Origin: Bacteroidota bacterium
GTDB taxonomy: Bacteria; Bacteroidota; Bacteroidia; UKL13-3
Assembly: GCA_947449515.1 (NCBI GenBank)
Contig: CANFSD010000002.1
Coordinates: forward strand, 1 to 37,847
Direction of reading: 5' to 3'
Length of the DNA stretch: 37,847 bases
Part shown: positions 17,501 through 25,370 of the stretch, piece by piece
How positions within the stretch are numbered: the stretch's first letter is position 1
Layout of the letters: each line of letters starts with the position of its first letter
Notes under the pieces: generated by a model
The model's input: the letters and a program-made list of their open reading frames with translations, nothing else
Told to the model about the DNA's origin: nothing
Databases searched by the model: none
Translations under genes and position numbers: made by a program

Positions 17501-17942
17501 CATCATATGCTACATTTAAAGTTAATGCAATTAACTCTCCAGCTAATTTACCAGCCCTAGTATTTTTAGGGTTAGTACAAGATTTGTCTAGGGAGTTTTC
17601 GTTACCTTCAGCAGGTAAAAATGATTTGATGTGCTCTCTTGTAGTAATAATGATTTTGTAACCTGCGTTACAACCTACTGTTAAGCCATTAGGGAATACG
17701 GTAGAAAAATTGTTGGTAAGCAATTTGTTAGAATTGCCACATTTGTCGCTTTCAGAATTTTCGTTCCAAACTTCCTGGGTGTAGGTAACAAAGCCTGTAC
17801 AGTAATTAACTGTTTTAGCTTTTTTGCTCTCAGATTCTTTTTCAGACTCCTTCTTGGAATCAGAATCAGAACTCTGAGCATGCAGCGAGGGAACAAGCCA
17901 TAAAGCTAGCGCCCACAACATTAAGAGTTGTTTTGTTTTCAT
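14505..17942 (-). CDS. SprB-repeat T9SS surface protein, paralog B (1145 aa)
   Basis: I place the start at the ATG at 17942 (MKTKQLLMLWALALWLVP), because it aligns with the start of paralog A and begins a signal peptide. The frame stays open upstream to a TTG at 18038, but that stretch is not signal-like. The order of parts matches paralog A: an unnamed domain at about 46-226, eight SprB-type repeats up to about 845, a second copy of the unnamed domain at about 849-1030 with DDDDDSHC and ESEDDDEHCDNDHNENH inserts, and a T9SS type A tail from about 1062 (MTCYPNPFSNKLAV). A Ser/Glu/Lys-rich spacer (SDSDSKKESEKESESKK) follows the signal peptide and is absent in paralog A. Role inferred as surface structure or adhesion; no enzyme motif is seen. 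Confidence 0.9.
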   Translation of the reverse strand: MKTKQLLMLWALALWLVPSLHAQSSDSDSKKESEKESESKKAKTVNYCTGFVTYTQEVWNENSESDKCGNSNKLLTNNFSTVFPNGLTVGCNAGYKIIITTREHIKSFLPAEGNENSLDKSCTNPKNTRAGKLAGELIALTLNVAYDDAIPSFSAPENHIGDMTIQLVSSPFYGLTVRQFLAVANNVLGGCSSTYTASQVCNMAKKINENFKKGKENDEENDKQNKGLLNCTPPLWTSVTGVNNTCSYSSNASATLAITSGVPPYTVLWSNSATTNTITGLTAGTYTVTIKDGANQTATKSVTITTPSVIAIGLTATDVKCFGASTGSIAANVSGGTGAYSYSWSNTATTSTISNIAAGNYELTVTDANACIAKANKSISQPVAALNVTGTATAVTCNGLNNGSIDMAVTGGTGAYSYLWNDNATTEDRSALTPGSYTVTVTDANACTATGSTQTITEPAILNASTSQTNVLCKDGNNGAIDLTVTGGNGSNTFNWSNTATSEDISDLVAGKYSVIVTDAKACTTAVEATITEPTKLVITGNATNVKCHGESNGAIAIDITGGVSNYTYSWTGATSASTEDLSNLAAGDYTLVVTDANACTATETFTVTEPNVLATNADIFNVKCYGDATGKIEFAPFGGTYPYQYSYANSDYKGNRLENLYAGTYSVTITDANGCTLTAPRTITQPAAALAVTPNVTNVACNAGSNGSIVLSVTGGTGDMTYAWRSNASTSNTISGLSASTYNYTVTDENGCVKSADVVVSQPSVLAVTISSNLLCYTGSNGAITANVSGGSTPYASYAWTKTGSAITASTATWAGRNAGTYSVVVTDANSCTATKSITINPPSSNTCGIFKTYERETWSEKRGSYITANFATVFPNGIVIGAGSNKYTFTTATAVRNFLGNDDDDDSHCSSISGHTINPGSSNNRLAIELLVLKLNVGFDNYFPAFSPSTTKLGDLVIYENGSNAHFNGLSLNEFITLANNALGGVPCGSGYTLAHVKNTAKNLDNNFHHESGESEDDDEHCDNDHNENHGNLVCPCIQNKTGEDPNGPVAKKGTISNSTMTCYPNPFSNKLAVSFTSKFNAQAVVELYNAEGVRVAVLFNGNVNENGTYDVNVNTENLSAGAYFCRFASENETLVQKLIMIK

Positions 17943-17978
17943 ATATAAATTAATAAAGGTTTTCACAAGAAATTTTAC

Positions 17979-18084
17979 AAAAAAGCTCCCACAGCACAAC
18001 ACACACAACTCCTCTCGGAGCCACGAATGGCGCTGCAAACAGCAAATGAGTAAAGGTTTGAAAGACCCCCTCGCGGGAGACCTT
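17979..18084 (-). promoter_or_regulatory. Structured 5' leader of SprB-repeat paralog B
   Basis: On the minus strand this stretch holds several hairpins. The first is a 10-bp stem with one mismatch and a GCGA tetraloop (18084-18061). The second is GCUG-UUUG-CAGC (18043-18032). The third is CUCC-GAGA-GGAG (18020-18009). The GCUCC of the last can pair instead with GGAGC at 17989-17985, directly followed by six U (17984-17979), which would be an alternative terminator-like fold 40 nt before the ATG. This may be an attenuator, or a back-up terminator for the exporter gene upstream. The assignment is uncertain. Confidence 0.35.
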
Positions 18085-18172
18085 CTAGGTTACTACAAGA
18101 TTCAGTAAATAATTTGAGCTAAAATTGCTCATTCGCGTTTGAGGATGTACAAAAAGAGGAAAACTTGTGTAA

Positions 18173-18204
18173 AAAACGCTTTAAAGTAAAACAATCAGCG
18201 TTTT
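18173..18204 (-). terminator. Terminator of the ABC exporter gene
   Basis: Minus-strand AAAACGCU (18204-18197) pairs with AGCGUUUU (18180-18173) around a 16-nt loop and runs into UUAC. It lies 20 bp past the exporter stop codon. The stem is short and the loop large, so the strength is modest. Confidence 0.55.
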
Positions 18205-18224
18205 GCAAGATCAAAAAGGAGCAA

Positions 18225-20054
18225 TTATCCTTCTAAAATCTTCTGCATTTCATGCAATTGTTTGTATAAACCCTCTTCTAAAATAAGTTCATGGTGTGTT
18301 CCTGTTTGAACAATTTCACCCTTGTCTAATACAACGATTAAATCTGCTTTATGAATGGTACTTAAGCGGTGCGCAATAACAATAGTAGTGCGATTTTGCA
18401 TAATATTGTTTAAGGCTTCCTGAACCAAGCGCTCGCTGGCAGTATCCAAGGCAGAAGTTGCCTCATCTAATATTAAAATGTCTGGATTGGTATGAATGGC
18501 CCTGGCAATACTTATGCGTTGTCTTTGTCCTCCACTGAGTTTATTTCCCCTGTCGCCAATATTGGTTTGGTAGCCCTTTTCCGAACCTAAAATGAATTCA
18601 TGGGCATTCGCAATTCTTGCAGCTTCTTCTACCTGACTAGGCGTAGAATCTGTTTTTCCAAAGGAAATATTATTATAGATACTGTCGTTAAATAGGATAG
18701 ACTCCTGGGCAACAATGGCCATAGTGCCACGTAGCTGAAGTATTTTCAAGTTCTTAATATTTTCACCATCTAATAACACTTCTCCTTCAACAGGATCGTA
18801 AAAACGTGGTATCAAATCTGTTAATGTAGATTTCCCAGAACCCGACGGTCCAACCAATGCCACCGTTTTTCCCTTTTCAATCTTTAAATTGATATTTTTC
18901 AAAACATAGTCATCGGCATATTTAAAGCTAACATTCTTAAATTCTATTGAATTACCTAAACCCTCAACAGGCTTGGCATTCGGAATTTCAGTAATTAACT
19001 CTTCACTTTGTAATACTTCATTCACACGTTCTAAAGAAGCTAAACCTTTTTGCATATTGCTATAAGCTGTAGAAAATGATTTCGCGGGCGGAAGAATCTG
19101 TGTAAACACCAAAATAAATAGTATAAAGGATTGAGCATTTAATCCTGTTTCTGCTGGATGCAATGCCATTTTACCGCCAAACCAAAGTATAAACGACAAA
19201 ACCACCACACTTAATGTTTCTGAAATAGGAGAGGCGCTATCACCAGTTCTATTGCTAGCTACATTAATACGTGTATAAGCATTGTTCTCTTTGTTAAACC
19301 TGCGCATGAAAAATGCTTGAGAATTAAATGCCTTAATAATTCTAATCCCCATTAGGGTTTCTTCATACAAGGAAACCAAATCGCCTAATTTGGCCTGCCC
19401 ACGCTGTGAATATTTTTTTAATACCTTTCCAATTTGCCCAATTAACAAGGCTATAATGGGTAAGGTAATAAAAACAATAAGTACCAATTGCGGACTAATC
19501 ATAACCAGTGATACCAAAAAAATTGCTATAGTAAGGGGCTCTTTAAACATTGCCTCCAAAGAACTCATAATGGCTACCTCAATTTGCAAAATATCATTGC
19601 TCATGCGGCTAATTAAATCGCCTTTTTTCTCTTCACTGAAATAAGATAAAGGCAAAACCAATATGTGCTTATACATGCTTTCGCGCAAATTGCTTACAAT
19701 ATTATTGCGCAAAGAAACCATAAAGAACAAAGCCAAATAACGAAATACATTCTTAAAAAAGATGGTAATAATGGCCATCAAACAAATAAATACCAAGGCA
19801 GATTCTGGTCCCTCTGTTTGAATTATATGGGAAAGGTAGTAATTAAAAAACTCGTTCAAACCCTTGGCATCATAGGTTATTTCTGGTTTTACAGTAACCA
19901 ATTGTGTTTGCCCAAACAACAGAGAGAGAAATGGGAAAATAAGTGCAATAGAAAATAAACTAAAGAAAATAGAAAAAATGTTGAATAGCACGTTTAACAA
20001 TGCCAATCCCTTGTACGGAAGAATATAACTTAAAAACTTTCTATAACCTTTCAT
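18225..20054 (-). CDS. MsbA-like ABC exporter (half-transporter, TMD-NBD fusion)
   Basis: The protein is 609 aa, the usual length of a homodimeric type IV ABC exporter. About six membrane helices lie in residues 1-330, with coupling-helix sequences such as RISRMSNDILQIE-like GDLISRMSNDI near 145. The nucleotide-binding domain begins near 370 and holds Walker A GPSGSGKS (about 400), the ABC signature LSGGQRQR (about 506), Walker B ILILDEATSALD (about 528) and the switch His in IAHRLSTI (about 561). All catalytic residues are intact. Members of this family export lipid A core, other lipids, drugs or peptides. With no dedicated partner gene nearby, a lipid-flippase role like MsbA is the most likely but is not proven. 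It is followed by a terminator, so it is not obviously co-transcribed with the SprB-repeat genes. Confidence 0.93.
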   Translation of the reverse strand: MKGYRKFLSYILPYKGLALLNVLFNIFSIFFSLFSIALIFPFLSLLFGQTQLVTVKPEITYDAKGLNEFFNYYLSHIIQTEGPESALVFICLMAIITIFFKNVFRYLALFFMVSLRNNIVSNLRESMYKHILVLPLSYFSEEKKGDLISRMSNDILQIEVAIMSSLEAMFKEPLTIAIFLVSLVMISPQLVLIVFITLPIIALLIGQIGKVLKKYSQRGQAKLGDLVSLYEETLMGIRIIKAFNSQAFFMRRFNKENNAYTRINVASNRTGDSASPISETLSVVVLSFILWFGGKMALHPAETGLNAQSFILFILVFTQILPPAKSFSTAYSNMQKGLASLERVNEVLQSEELITEIPNAKPVEGLGNSIEFKNVSFKYADDYVLKNINLKIEKGKTVALVGPSGSGKSTLTDLIPRFYDPVEGEVLLDGENIKNLKILQLRGTMAIVAQESILFNDSIYNNISFGKTDSTPSQVEEAARIANAHEFILGSEKGYQTNIGDRGNKLSGGQRQRISIARAIHTNPDILILDEATSALDTASERLVQEALNNIMQNRTTIVIAHRLSTIHKADLIVVLDKGEIVQTGTHHELILEEGLYKQLHEMQKILEG

Positions 20055-20108
20055 CTTTACTATTTAATGCAATACGGGACAAATATCCGATATAAAAGCA
20101 AATTTTTT

Positions 20109-21350
20109 CTAATTCAATTTGTACTTGTCCATGTATTTTTGGTAAAGTTTCACCTGCTCATTGTTTAAGTCTATTGCCTCACCACATAAATAAGCTTGCC
20201 ATATTTCACTACTTTTCATGTCAAGTAAATCACCATTACAAATTAATATAGAGGCATCTTTGCCAACAGCCAAACTGCCAATTCTATCCGAAATGCCCAT
20301 AATTTCAGCCGGACTTAAGCAGATAGCTTTCAAGGCGGCTTCTTTGTTAAGGCCATAAGCAGCAGCGGTTCCAGCCAAATATGCTAAATTTCTCGCCTCC
20401 CAACTTCCTTCTAAAGATAGCGCAAATTTAATACCCAATTTTTCAAGTTGTGCAGGAGTTTGGTAAGGCAGATCTATTCCATCGGCATTGCGCGCAGGCA
20501 AGCGATGTATACTCCCTAAAACCACAGGAATTTGATTTTCTTTAAGTAAATCTGCTACCAGATAAGCTTCTTGCCCGCCAACTATTACCAAATGAATTTC
20601 TGGGTAATTGCTTTTAAAAAACTGAATTGAACGCATCATGCCTTGGGCTTCATTGGTATGAATGTATAAATTTTGGGTGCCTAAAAACACGCCTTTCATT
20701 GCCGCCAACCTGGCATTAAATGCTGGTGTTTTCATGTTTTGGTATTGCTTGGCTTCAGCAAAAAAAGTGGCAATATCTCCCATAAGTTTTTCTCCATTTT
20801 TATTAGGATCCAAACTTGGAATTGGAATATGCGGCCAATTTATATGTACACCCTCATCTCCTTTTACTACAGCATCTTCCCAATTCCATGCCTTAGTTTT
20901 CATTAAACTGCTACTGCCGCTGATTATACCTCCCTGAGGTATGGCTTGCGTATATAGTATCCCATTAAAAAGGGCGGTTGGGAGTATTTTTGAATCTGTA
21001 TTATAGGCTATTAAACTGCGCACATTTGGGTTAAAATCGCCTTGCTCATAATAGTCCTTAGTTGCCCTAATTGCATCAATTTCATTTAAACCCATGATAT
21101 TATTCATGGCAATCAACCCTGGATAAACATGTTTACCTTTTGCATCAATAACCACTGCATTTTTATAAAGGCCTTTTTGGGTCGATCCAAGCTCAATTAT
21201 TTTACCTTGCTCCATCACCAGTACGCCACCCTCAATAACTTCCCCATTGCCTAAATGAAGGGTGCCATTTCTAATAATTTTGGTGGTTATTTGTGCGCTA
21301 AGGTTTAAACTTAACAAAACACAAAACGCTATTTTTATCAATATTTTCAT
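20109..21350 (-). CDS. Secreted amidohydrolase-like protein with degenerate metal site
   Basis: This 413-aa protein has a signal peptide (MKILIKIAFCVLLSLNLSAQ) and the fold landmarks of imidazolonepropionase-like amidohydrolases. These are the N-terminal beta-sandwich (GKIIELG...VIDAKGKHVYPGLIA), the C-terminal return (LSPAEIMGISDRIGSLAVGKDASILI) and the barrel between. The metal ligands are largely missing. The position of the usual HxH reads AMNNIM, the later EHG-type His is replaced (VIVGGQEAY), and the catalytic Asp region reads SLEGSW. One His (YIHTNEAQ) remains. It follows the larger paralog by 29 bp and is surely in the same operon. It is probably a non-catalytic partner, or uses a changed mechanism. 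It is unlikely to be a decaying gene, since the frame is intact. Confidence 0.85.
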   Translation of the reverse strand: MKILIKIAFCVLLSLNLSAQITTKIIRNGTLHLGNGEVIEGGVLVMEQGKIIELGSTQKGLYKNAVVIDAKGKHVYPGLIAMNNIMGLNEIDAIRATKDYYEQGDFNPNVRSLIAYNTDSKILPTALFNGILYTQAIPQGGIISGSSSLMKTKAWNWEDAVVKGDEGVHINWPHIPIPSLDPNKNGEKLMGDIATFFAEAKQYQNMKTPAFNARLAAMKGVFLGTQNLYIHTNEAQGMMRSIQFFKSNYPEIHLVIVGGQEAYLVADLLKENQIPVVLGSIHRLPARNADGIDLPYQTPAQLEKLGIKFALSLEGSWEARNLAYLAGTAAAYGLNKEAALKAICLSPAEIMGISDRIGSLAVGKDASILICNGDLLDMKSSEIWQAYLCGEAIDLNNEQVKLYQKYMDKYKLN

Positions 21351-21379
21351 TGTCTTTATTATTATTGTTTTGCTTTTAC

Positions 21380-24346
21380 CTAAAAATCATCACAATGGTA
21401 ATCAGGATCAGGCATTGAAACTTTTGCTTCTGCTTTTTCTCCTTTTTGTTTGGCTAAAATCATCTTTTGAATAATGCGCTGGCGTTCGGCCTGAACCGCA
21501 ATGCGCATAGCCTCGTCGGCTGTTCTATTAAAATAACAAACGCCATCCACAAAGGTCATTTCTGCTTTTGCTTGAATGCTTAATGGGTTGCACGACCATA
21601 AAACCAAATCTGCATCTTTACCTACCTTAATGCTACCTGTGCGTGTGTCTAAATGCAACATTTTTGCAGGATTTAAGGTTACCATTTTCCATGCCTCCTC
21701 TTCACTAATATGTCCGTATTTAATTATTTTAGCAGCTTCTTGATTGAGTCTTCTACCCATCTCAGCATCATCGCTATTTATAGCAGTTACAACGCCAATT
21801 TTATTAAGTATAGCAGCGTTTTGCGGAATGGCATCAATAACCTCATATTTATAGGCCCACCAATCTGCAAAGGTACTGGCACTTACTCCATGTGCTTTCA
21901 TTTTATCTGCAACTTTATATCCTTCCAAAATATGGGTAAATGTATTCACTTTAAAACCCATACTATCTGCCACATGCATCAACATGTTAATTTCACTTTG
22001 CACATAACTGTGGCAACTAATAAACCTTTTTTTATTGCAAATTTCTACCAATGCATCTAGCTCTAAATCTCTTCTTGTAAGGGATGGATTAACCTTCAAT
22101 GCACGTTCATATTCCTTAGCCCTAATAAAGGCATCATAATATACTTGTTCAACACCCATGCGTGTTTGCGGGTATCTACCGCTTTCAACACCCCAATTAC
22201 TTTGTTTTACATTTTCACCCAAAGCAAATTTTATGAACCCATCTGCACCTGCAATTTTCATTTGCTCAGGTGCCATTCCCCATCTCAATTTTATTAAACT
22301 GCTCTGTCCTCCAACTGGGTTACAAGAACCATGTAATTGTTGGCAGGCAATAACCCCACCACTTAATTGTCTATAAATGTTAATGTCTTCAGAATTTATA
22401 ACATCACCAATTCTTACTTCAGCAGTAATGTTTTGGGTACACTCATTCACCCCACGATAAATTCCAATATGCGAATGTTCATCTATAATTCCGCTACTCA
22501 ATACTTTTCCTGTTGCATCAATAGTTTGGTAGTTTTCTAATTTTAAATTCTTCCCAATTGCTATAATTTTACCTTCACTAATAGCAACATCGGTCTCACT
22601 TAAAACACCTTCTTTTTCATTGGTCCACACACTGGCATTTTTAAATAAATAATTACGAGCTTTTGGTATGTTTTCATTTCCATATTCTGTAAACGGGTAT
22701 ACTACTTTTCCAATAAATGGTTTTTCTATTGCTGCCGTTTTTTTGTTTTCGGTTCGAACCAATTGCCAATTGGCCATAAAGGGTTTGGAACTTCCATCAG
22801 GCATTTGTGTTAAACCCTCTAATGACAGGGCTTGAAAGCTAATGCTATCAATGTTTTTAATCCAAGCGTTTATACGAATTTGTTGCGTATTTTTATTGTT
22901 ATCATTATAACTTAAATTGAAAATTCCCAACTGTTCTTGAATGTTTACCTTAAGGGTGTCCTTGCCTAATAACAGGCCTTCTTTGAGGTTGTCATTTATT
23001 CTTAAAACGTAATTTTCTATTGGAGAATTTACAATGCGGTAATCGCCTTTAATGCTATAAATTGAATTGACGTTGATAATGCTTTCTTCTCCCAAAATCC
23101 AATGTGAAAGAATTTGTGCGTTTTTGTTAAATATAGGTTCGTTACTAATAAAAAAATTAGCCATTTTACCCTTTTCAATAGTGCCAATTTCTTTTTCTGA
23201 TTTTAGCCATTGTGCAGGTCTTGTAGTCAATGCTGTCAATGCATCCTCTTCGCTCAAGCCATATTCTACCGCCTTTCTAAGGTTTTTTAAAAATTCATTT
23301 GGTTCCGTGCATCCACTACTGGTTATTACAAATGGAATTTTTTTCCTTGCCACCATTTGAGGATTCGCAGGTGCCATTTCCCAATGCTTTAAATCTGCCA
23401 AATTAATATTCATAGCATCAAAAGGATTCTCCACCTCGTAGGGTTTTGGAAAATTAATAGGAAGAATAAAGGGTAAACCAATTGCCGCAATTTCATCCAA
23501 TCTTTGGTATTCATCTCCTGCGCCCTTAATAATGTATGATATACCAAACTCCTTGCCAATTCTAGCAGCCCTGAGTGCAGCTAACTTGTTTTCAGCTTCA
23601 AAAATTACGGGGAGGTCTTTGTATTTATTAATATTTTCTAGGCTTAAATTGTAAGTCCCCTTTTGTTGTGCATACCAATTTGCATCAAAATAGGTTTGCC
23701 TTATTAACGCAACGCAACCCATTGCAGAGCCAGGATAATCTTGCGTGCTGCTGCCTTTGTTAAAACTCATGCCGCAAGCAGCTTTTGGGTTTAAAACTAA
23801 ATTTTGTTCATGTGCATTGCCATTTAATACCAAGGCAGATGTTCCTCTAAATATTCCATCTTGAACGGCACTTAAACTTACGCCAAATCCGTTTCCAAGT
23901 AATTGCTTACTTTTCTTTTCATCATAAGAAAAATAATTAATGGCGTCTAATTGGCTTCTAACGGCATCATTCCAAGAATAAGGGCCCGCTTGGTTATTTG
24001 AAAATTGATCTCCCCTTGTTTTGGATGCAATTGGTGCTTTTATACCATAATTGCTGTATAAATCAATAAAGGATGGGTATAGGTATTTCCCTTTTGCATT
24101 AATTACTCTTGCCTCTTTAGGAATGCTTATGCCAACACCAACATTTTCAATTTTCCCATCTAATAGCAATAAGCTTGCATTACTTATACTTTTATTTGGG
24201 TTTATTTGAATGGTAACATTGGTAATGGCTACATATTCAGGCCTTTTATCTGGCGGGCCGTTCAAAGGAAACCCAACCTGGGCCTCTAATTTGGCGCAAC
24301 ACAATAGAAAAAAAGCAAGTTGGATCAATTTTTTTAATGCTGTCAT
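21380..24346 (-). CDS. Secreted double-domain amidohydrolase (inactive N-half, active-looking C-half)
   Basis: The 988-aa product has a signal peptide (MTALKKLIQLAFFLLCCAKLEAQ, shown here only as the first residues to about 23) and two amidohydrolase units in tandem. The first (about 45-430) has the sandwich and barrel motifs (GKYLYPSFIDLYSN; TRPAQWLKSEKEIGTIEKGK) but no HxH, His or Asp ligands. The second (about 570-960) keeps them: HSH at about 622 (GIIDEHSHIG), His in ISCHSY (about 779), His in FTHILEGYK (about 800) and Asp in AINSDDAEMG (about 856). So only the C-terminal half should bind metal. These enzymes hydrolyse cyclic amides, N-acyl or dipeptide-type bonds; the substrate is unknown. 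It is the first gene of a two-gene operon with the 413-aa relative. Confidence 0.88.
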   Translation of the reverse strand: MTALKKLIQLAFFLLCCAKLEAQVGFPLNGPPDKRPEYVAITNVTIQINPNKSISNASLLLLDGKIENVGVGISIPKEARVINAKGKYLYPSFIDLYSNYGIKAPIASKTRGDQFSNNQAGPYSWNDAVRSQLDAINYFSYDEKKSKQLLGNGFGVSLSAVQDGIFRGTSALVLNGNAHEQNLVLNPKAACGMSFNKGSSTQDYPGSAMGCVALIRQTYFDANWYAQQKGTYNLSLENINKYKDLPVIFEAENKLAALRAARIGKEFGISYIIKGAGDEYQRLDEIAAIGLPFILPINFPKPYEVENPFDAMNINLADLKHWEMAPANPQMVARKKIPFVITSSGCTEPNEFLKNLRKAVEYGLSEEDALTALTTRPAQWLKSEKEIGTIEKGKMANFFISNEPIFNKNAQILSHWILGEESIINVNSIYSIKGDYRIVNSPIENYVLRINDNLKEGLLLGKDTLKVNIQEQLGIFNLSYNDNNKNTQQIRINAWIKNIDSISFQALSLEGLTQMPDGSSKPFMANWQLVRTENKKTAAIEKPFIGKVVYPFTEYGNENIPKARNYLFKNASVWTNEKEGVLSETDVAISEGKIIAIGKNLKLENYQTIDATGKVLSSGIIDEHSHIGIYRGVNECTQNITAEVRIGDVINSEDINIYRQLSGGVIACQQLHGSCNPVGGQSSLIKLRWGMAPEQMKIAGADGFIKFALGENVKQSNWGVESGRYPQTRMGVEQVYYDAFIRAKEYERALKVNPSLTRRDLELDALVEICNKKRFISCHSYVQSEINMLMHVADSMGFKVNTFTHILEGYKVADKMKAHGVSASTFADWWAYKYEVIDAIPQNAAILNKIGVVTAINSDDAEMGRRLNQEAAKIIKYGHISEEEAWKMVTLNPAKMLHLDTRTGSIKVGKDADLVLWSCNPLSIQAKAEMTFVDGVCYFNRTADEAMRIAVQAERQRIIQKMILAKQKGEKAEAKVSMPDPDYHCDDF

Positions 24347-24435
24347 ATTCAGTCTTGATTCAGTAATTTATTGGTTAAAATTTGTTCATTTAAACCTAAC
24401 ATTGGCAATTTAATAGAATAATTGAATTTTGTAAA

Positions 24436-24443
24436 CAAAGCTA
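24436..24443 (-). promoter_or_regulatory. Candidate -7 box for the amidohydrolase operon
   Basis: The minus strand reads TAGCTTTG, a full TAnnTTTG match, giving a leader of about 85 nt before the ATG at 24346. The expected -33 position overlaps the palindrome at 24454-24468 and shows no TTTG. Confidence 0.42.
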
Positions 24444-24448
24444 CCTGT

Positions 24449-24478
24449 TTTTAAATAGCACTGCTATTCGTATGTTTG
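24449..24478 (+). promoter_or_regulatory. Candidate promoter of the rhomboid-EEP operon
   Basis: TTTT at 24449-24452, an 18-nt spacer and TATGTTTG at 24471-24478 match the Bacteroidota pattern. Only 10 nt separate the -7 box from the ATG at 24489, so the leader would be very short. Confidence 0.5.
24454..24468. promoter_or_regulatory. Perfect 15-bp palindrome, candidate operator
   Basis: AATAGCA-C-TGCTATT is a perfect 7-1-7 inverted repeat. It sits in the spacer between the -33 and -7 elements of the rhomboid promoter and just upstream of the -7 box of the divergent amidohydrolase promoter. A bound dimer there could block both. No regulator gene is adjacent. Confidence 0.45.
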
Positions 24479-24488
24479 AAGAACACTA

Positions 24489-25364
24489 ATGGAAAGTTTC
24501 GAAGATTTAAAATTTAAATTAAAGCAAGGAAACGCTATCGTTCAGATAGTGTTATTGAATTTAGCTGTCTTCTTGTTTTTTGCAATTTTGGGGGTTTTCT
24601 TTTTTTTATTCCAACAGCCCAATTTGCAAGCAAATCTCCTTAAATATTTGATGTTGCCTGCTGCATTTTCTAATTTCATTATGCAGCCTTGGAGTATCAT
24701 TAGCTACATGTTTTTACATGAGGGGTTTTTTCACCTCCTTTTTAATATGCTTTGGTTGTATTGGTTTGGTAGCTTGTTTCAGCAATATTTGGGAAATAGT
24801 AAAACCTATCAAGCGTATTTTTTAGGAGGAATTTTTGGCGGCATCGTATACATTTTGGCCTTTAATTTCTTCCCTGCATTCAGTAACCAAGTTCCTTTTT
24901 CTTATGCGCTTGGTGCTTCAGCAGGAGTGCTTTCTTTAGTTGTTGCAACTGCTACACTTTTGCCAGATTACCAAGTTTTCCTATTTATTTTTGGTGCAGT
25001 AAGGCTCAAATATATCGCCTTGGTTTCTGTTTTTCTTGACCTTATTAGCATACCCAATGGTAATGCAGGCGGGCATATTGCCCATTTAGGCGGCGCGGCT
25101 TTTGGTTTCTTTTTCATTAAATTAATATACAGCCAGAGCGCCTTAGCAACAGCTATTGATCAATTTTTTAATACCATTGCAGGTTGGTTCGAACCAAGTT
25201 CAAAAGTTAAAATAAAATATAAGAATACGGGCTTTAAAACCGAACCGAGTAATAAACCTAGTCAAATTGAAATTGATAGCATTTTAGATAAAATTGCTAA
25301 AAATGGTTACGAAAGTTTGAATAAAAAGGAAAAGGAAATATTGTTTAAAGCAAGTAAAGAATAA
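24489..25364 (+). CDS. Rhomboid family intramembrane serine protease
   Basis: The 291-aa protein has six membrane segments. The catalytic Ser lies in GASAGV (about residue 143) and the catalytic His in GHIAHLGGAAFG (about 199). The helix-1 loop with WxxxS-like features and the HEGFFHLLFNMLWL segment (about 77-90), with the conserved His/Asn of rhomboids, are present. A soluble cytoplasmic tail of about 70 residues ends in ILDKIAKNGYESLNKKEKE, the short C-terminal domain common on Bacteroidota rhomboids. It cleaves membrane-protein substrates inside the bilayer; the target is unknown. The stop is 6 bp before the next gene, so the two are co-transcribed. Confidence 0.94.
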   Translation: MESFEDLKFKLKQGNAIVQIVLLNLAVFLFFAILGVFFFLFQQPNLQANLLKYLMLPAAFSNFIMQPWSIISYMFLHEGFFHLLFNMLWLYWFGSLFQQYLGNSKTYQAYFLGGIFGGIVYILAFNFFPAFSNQVPFSYALGASAGVLSLVVATATLLPDYQVFLFIFGAVRLKYIALVSVFLDLISIPNGNAGGHIAHLGGAAFGFFFIKLIYSQSALATAIDQFFNTIAGWFEPSSKVKIKYKNTGFKTEPSNKPSQIEIDSILDKIAKNGYESLNKKEKEILFKASKE

Positions 25365-25370
25365 CGCATT

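Noticed and set aside
17943..18038. 32-residue upstream extension of SprB-repeat paralog B
   Set aside because: It starts with TTG and would precede a perfect signal peptide shared with paralog A. It also spans the leader hairpins.
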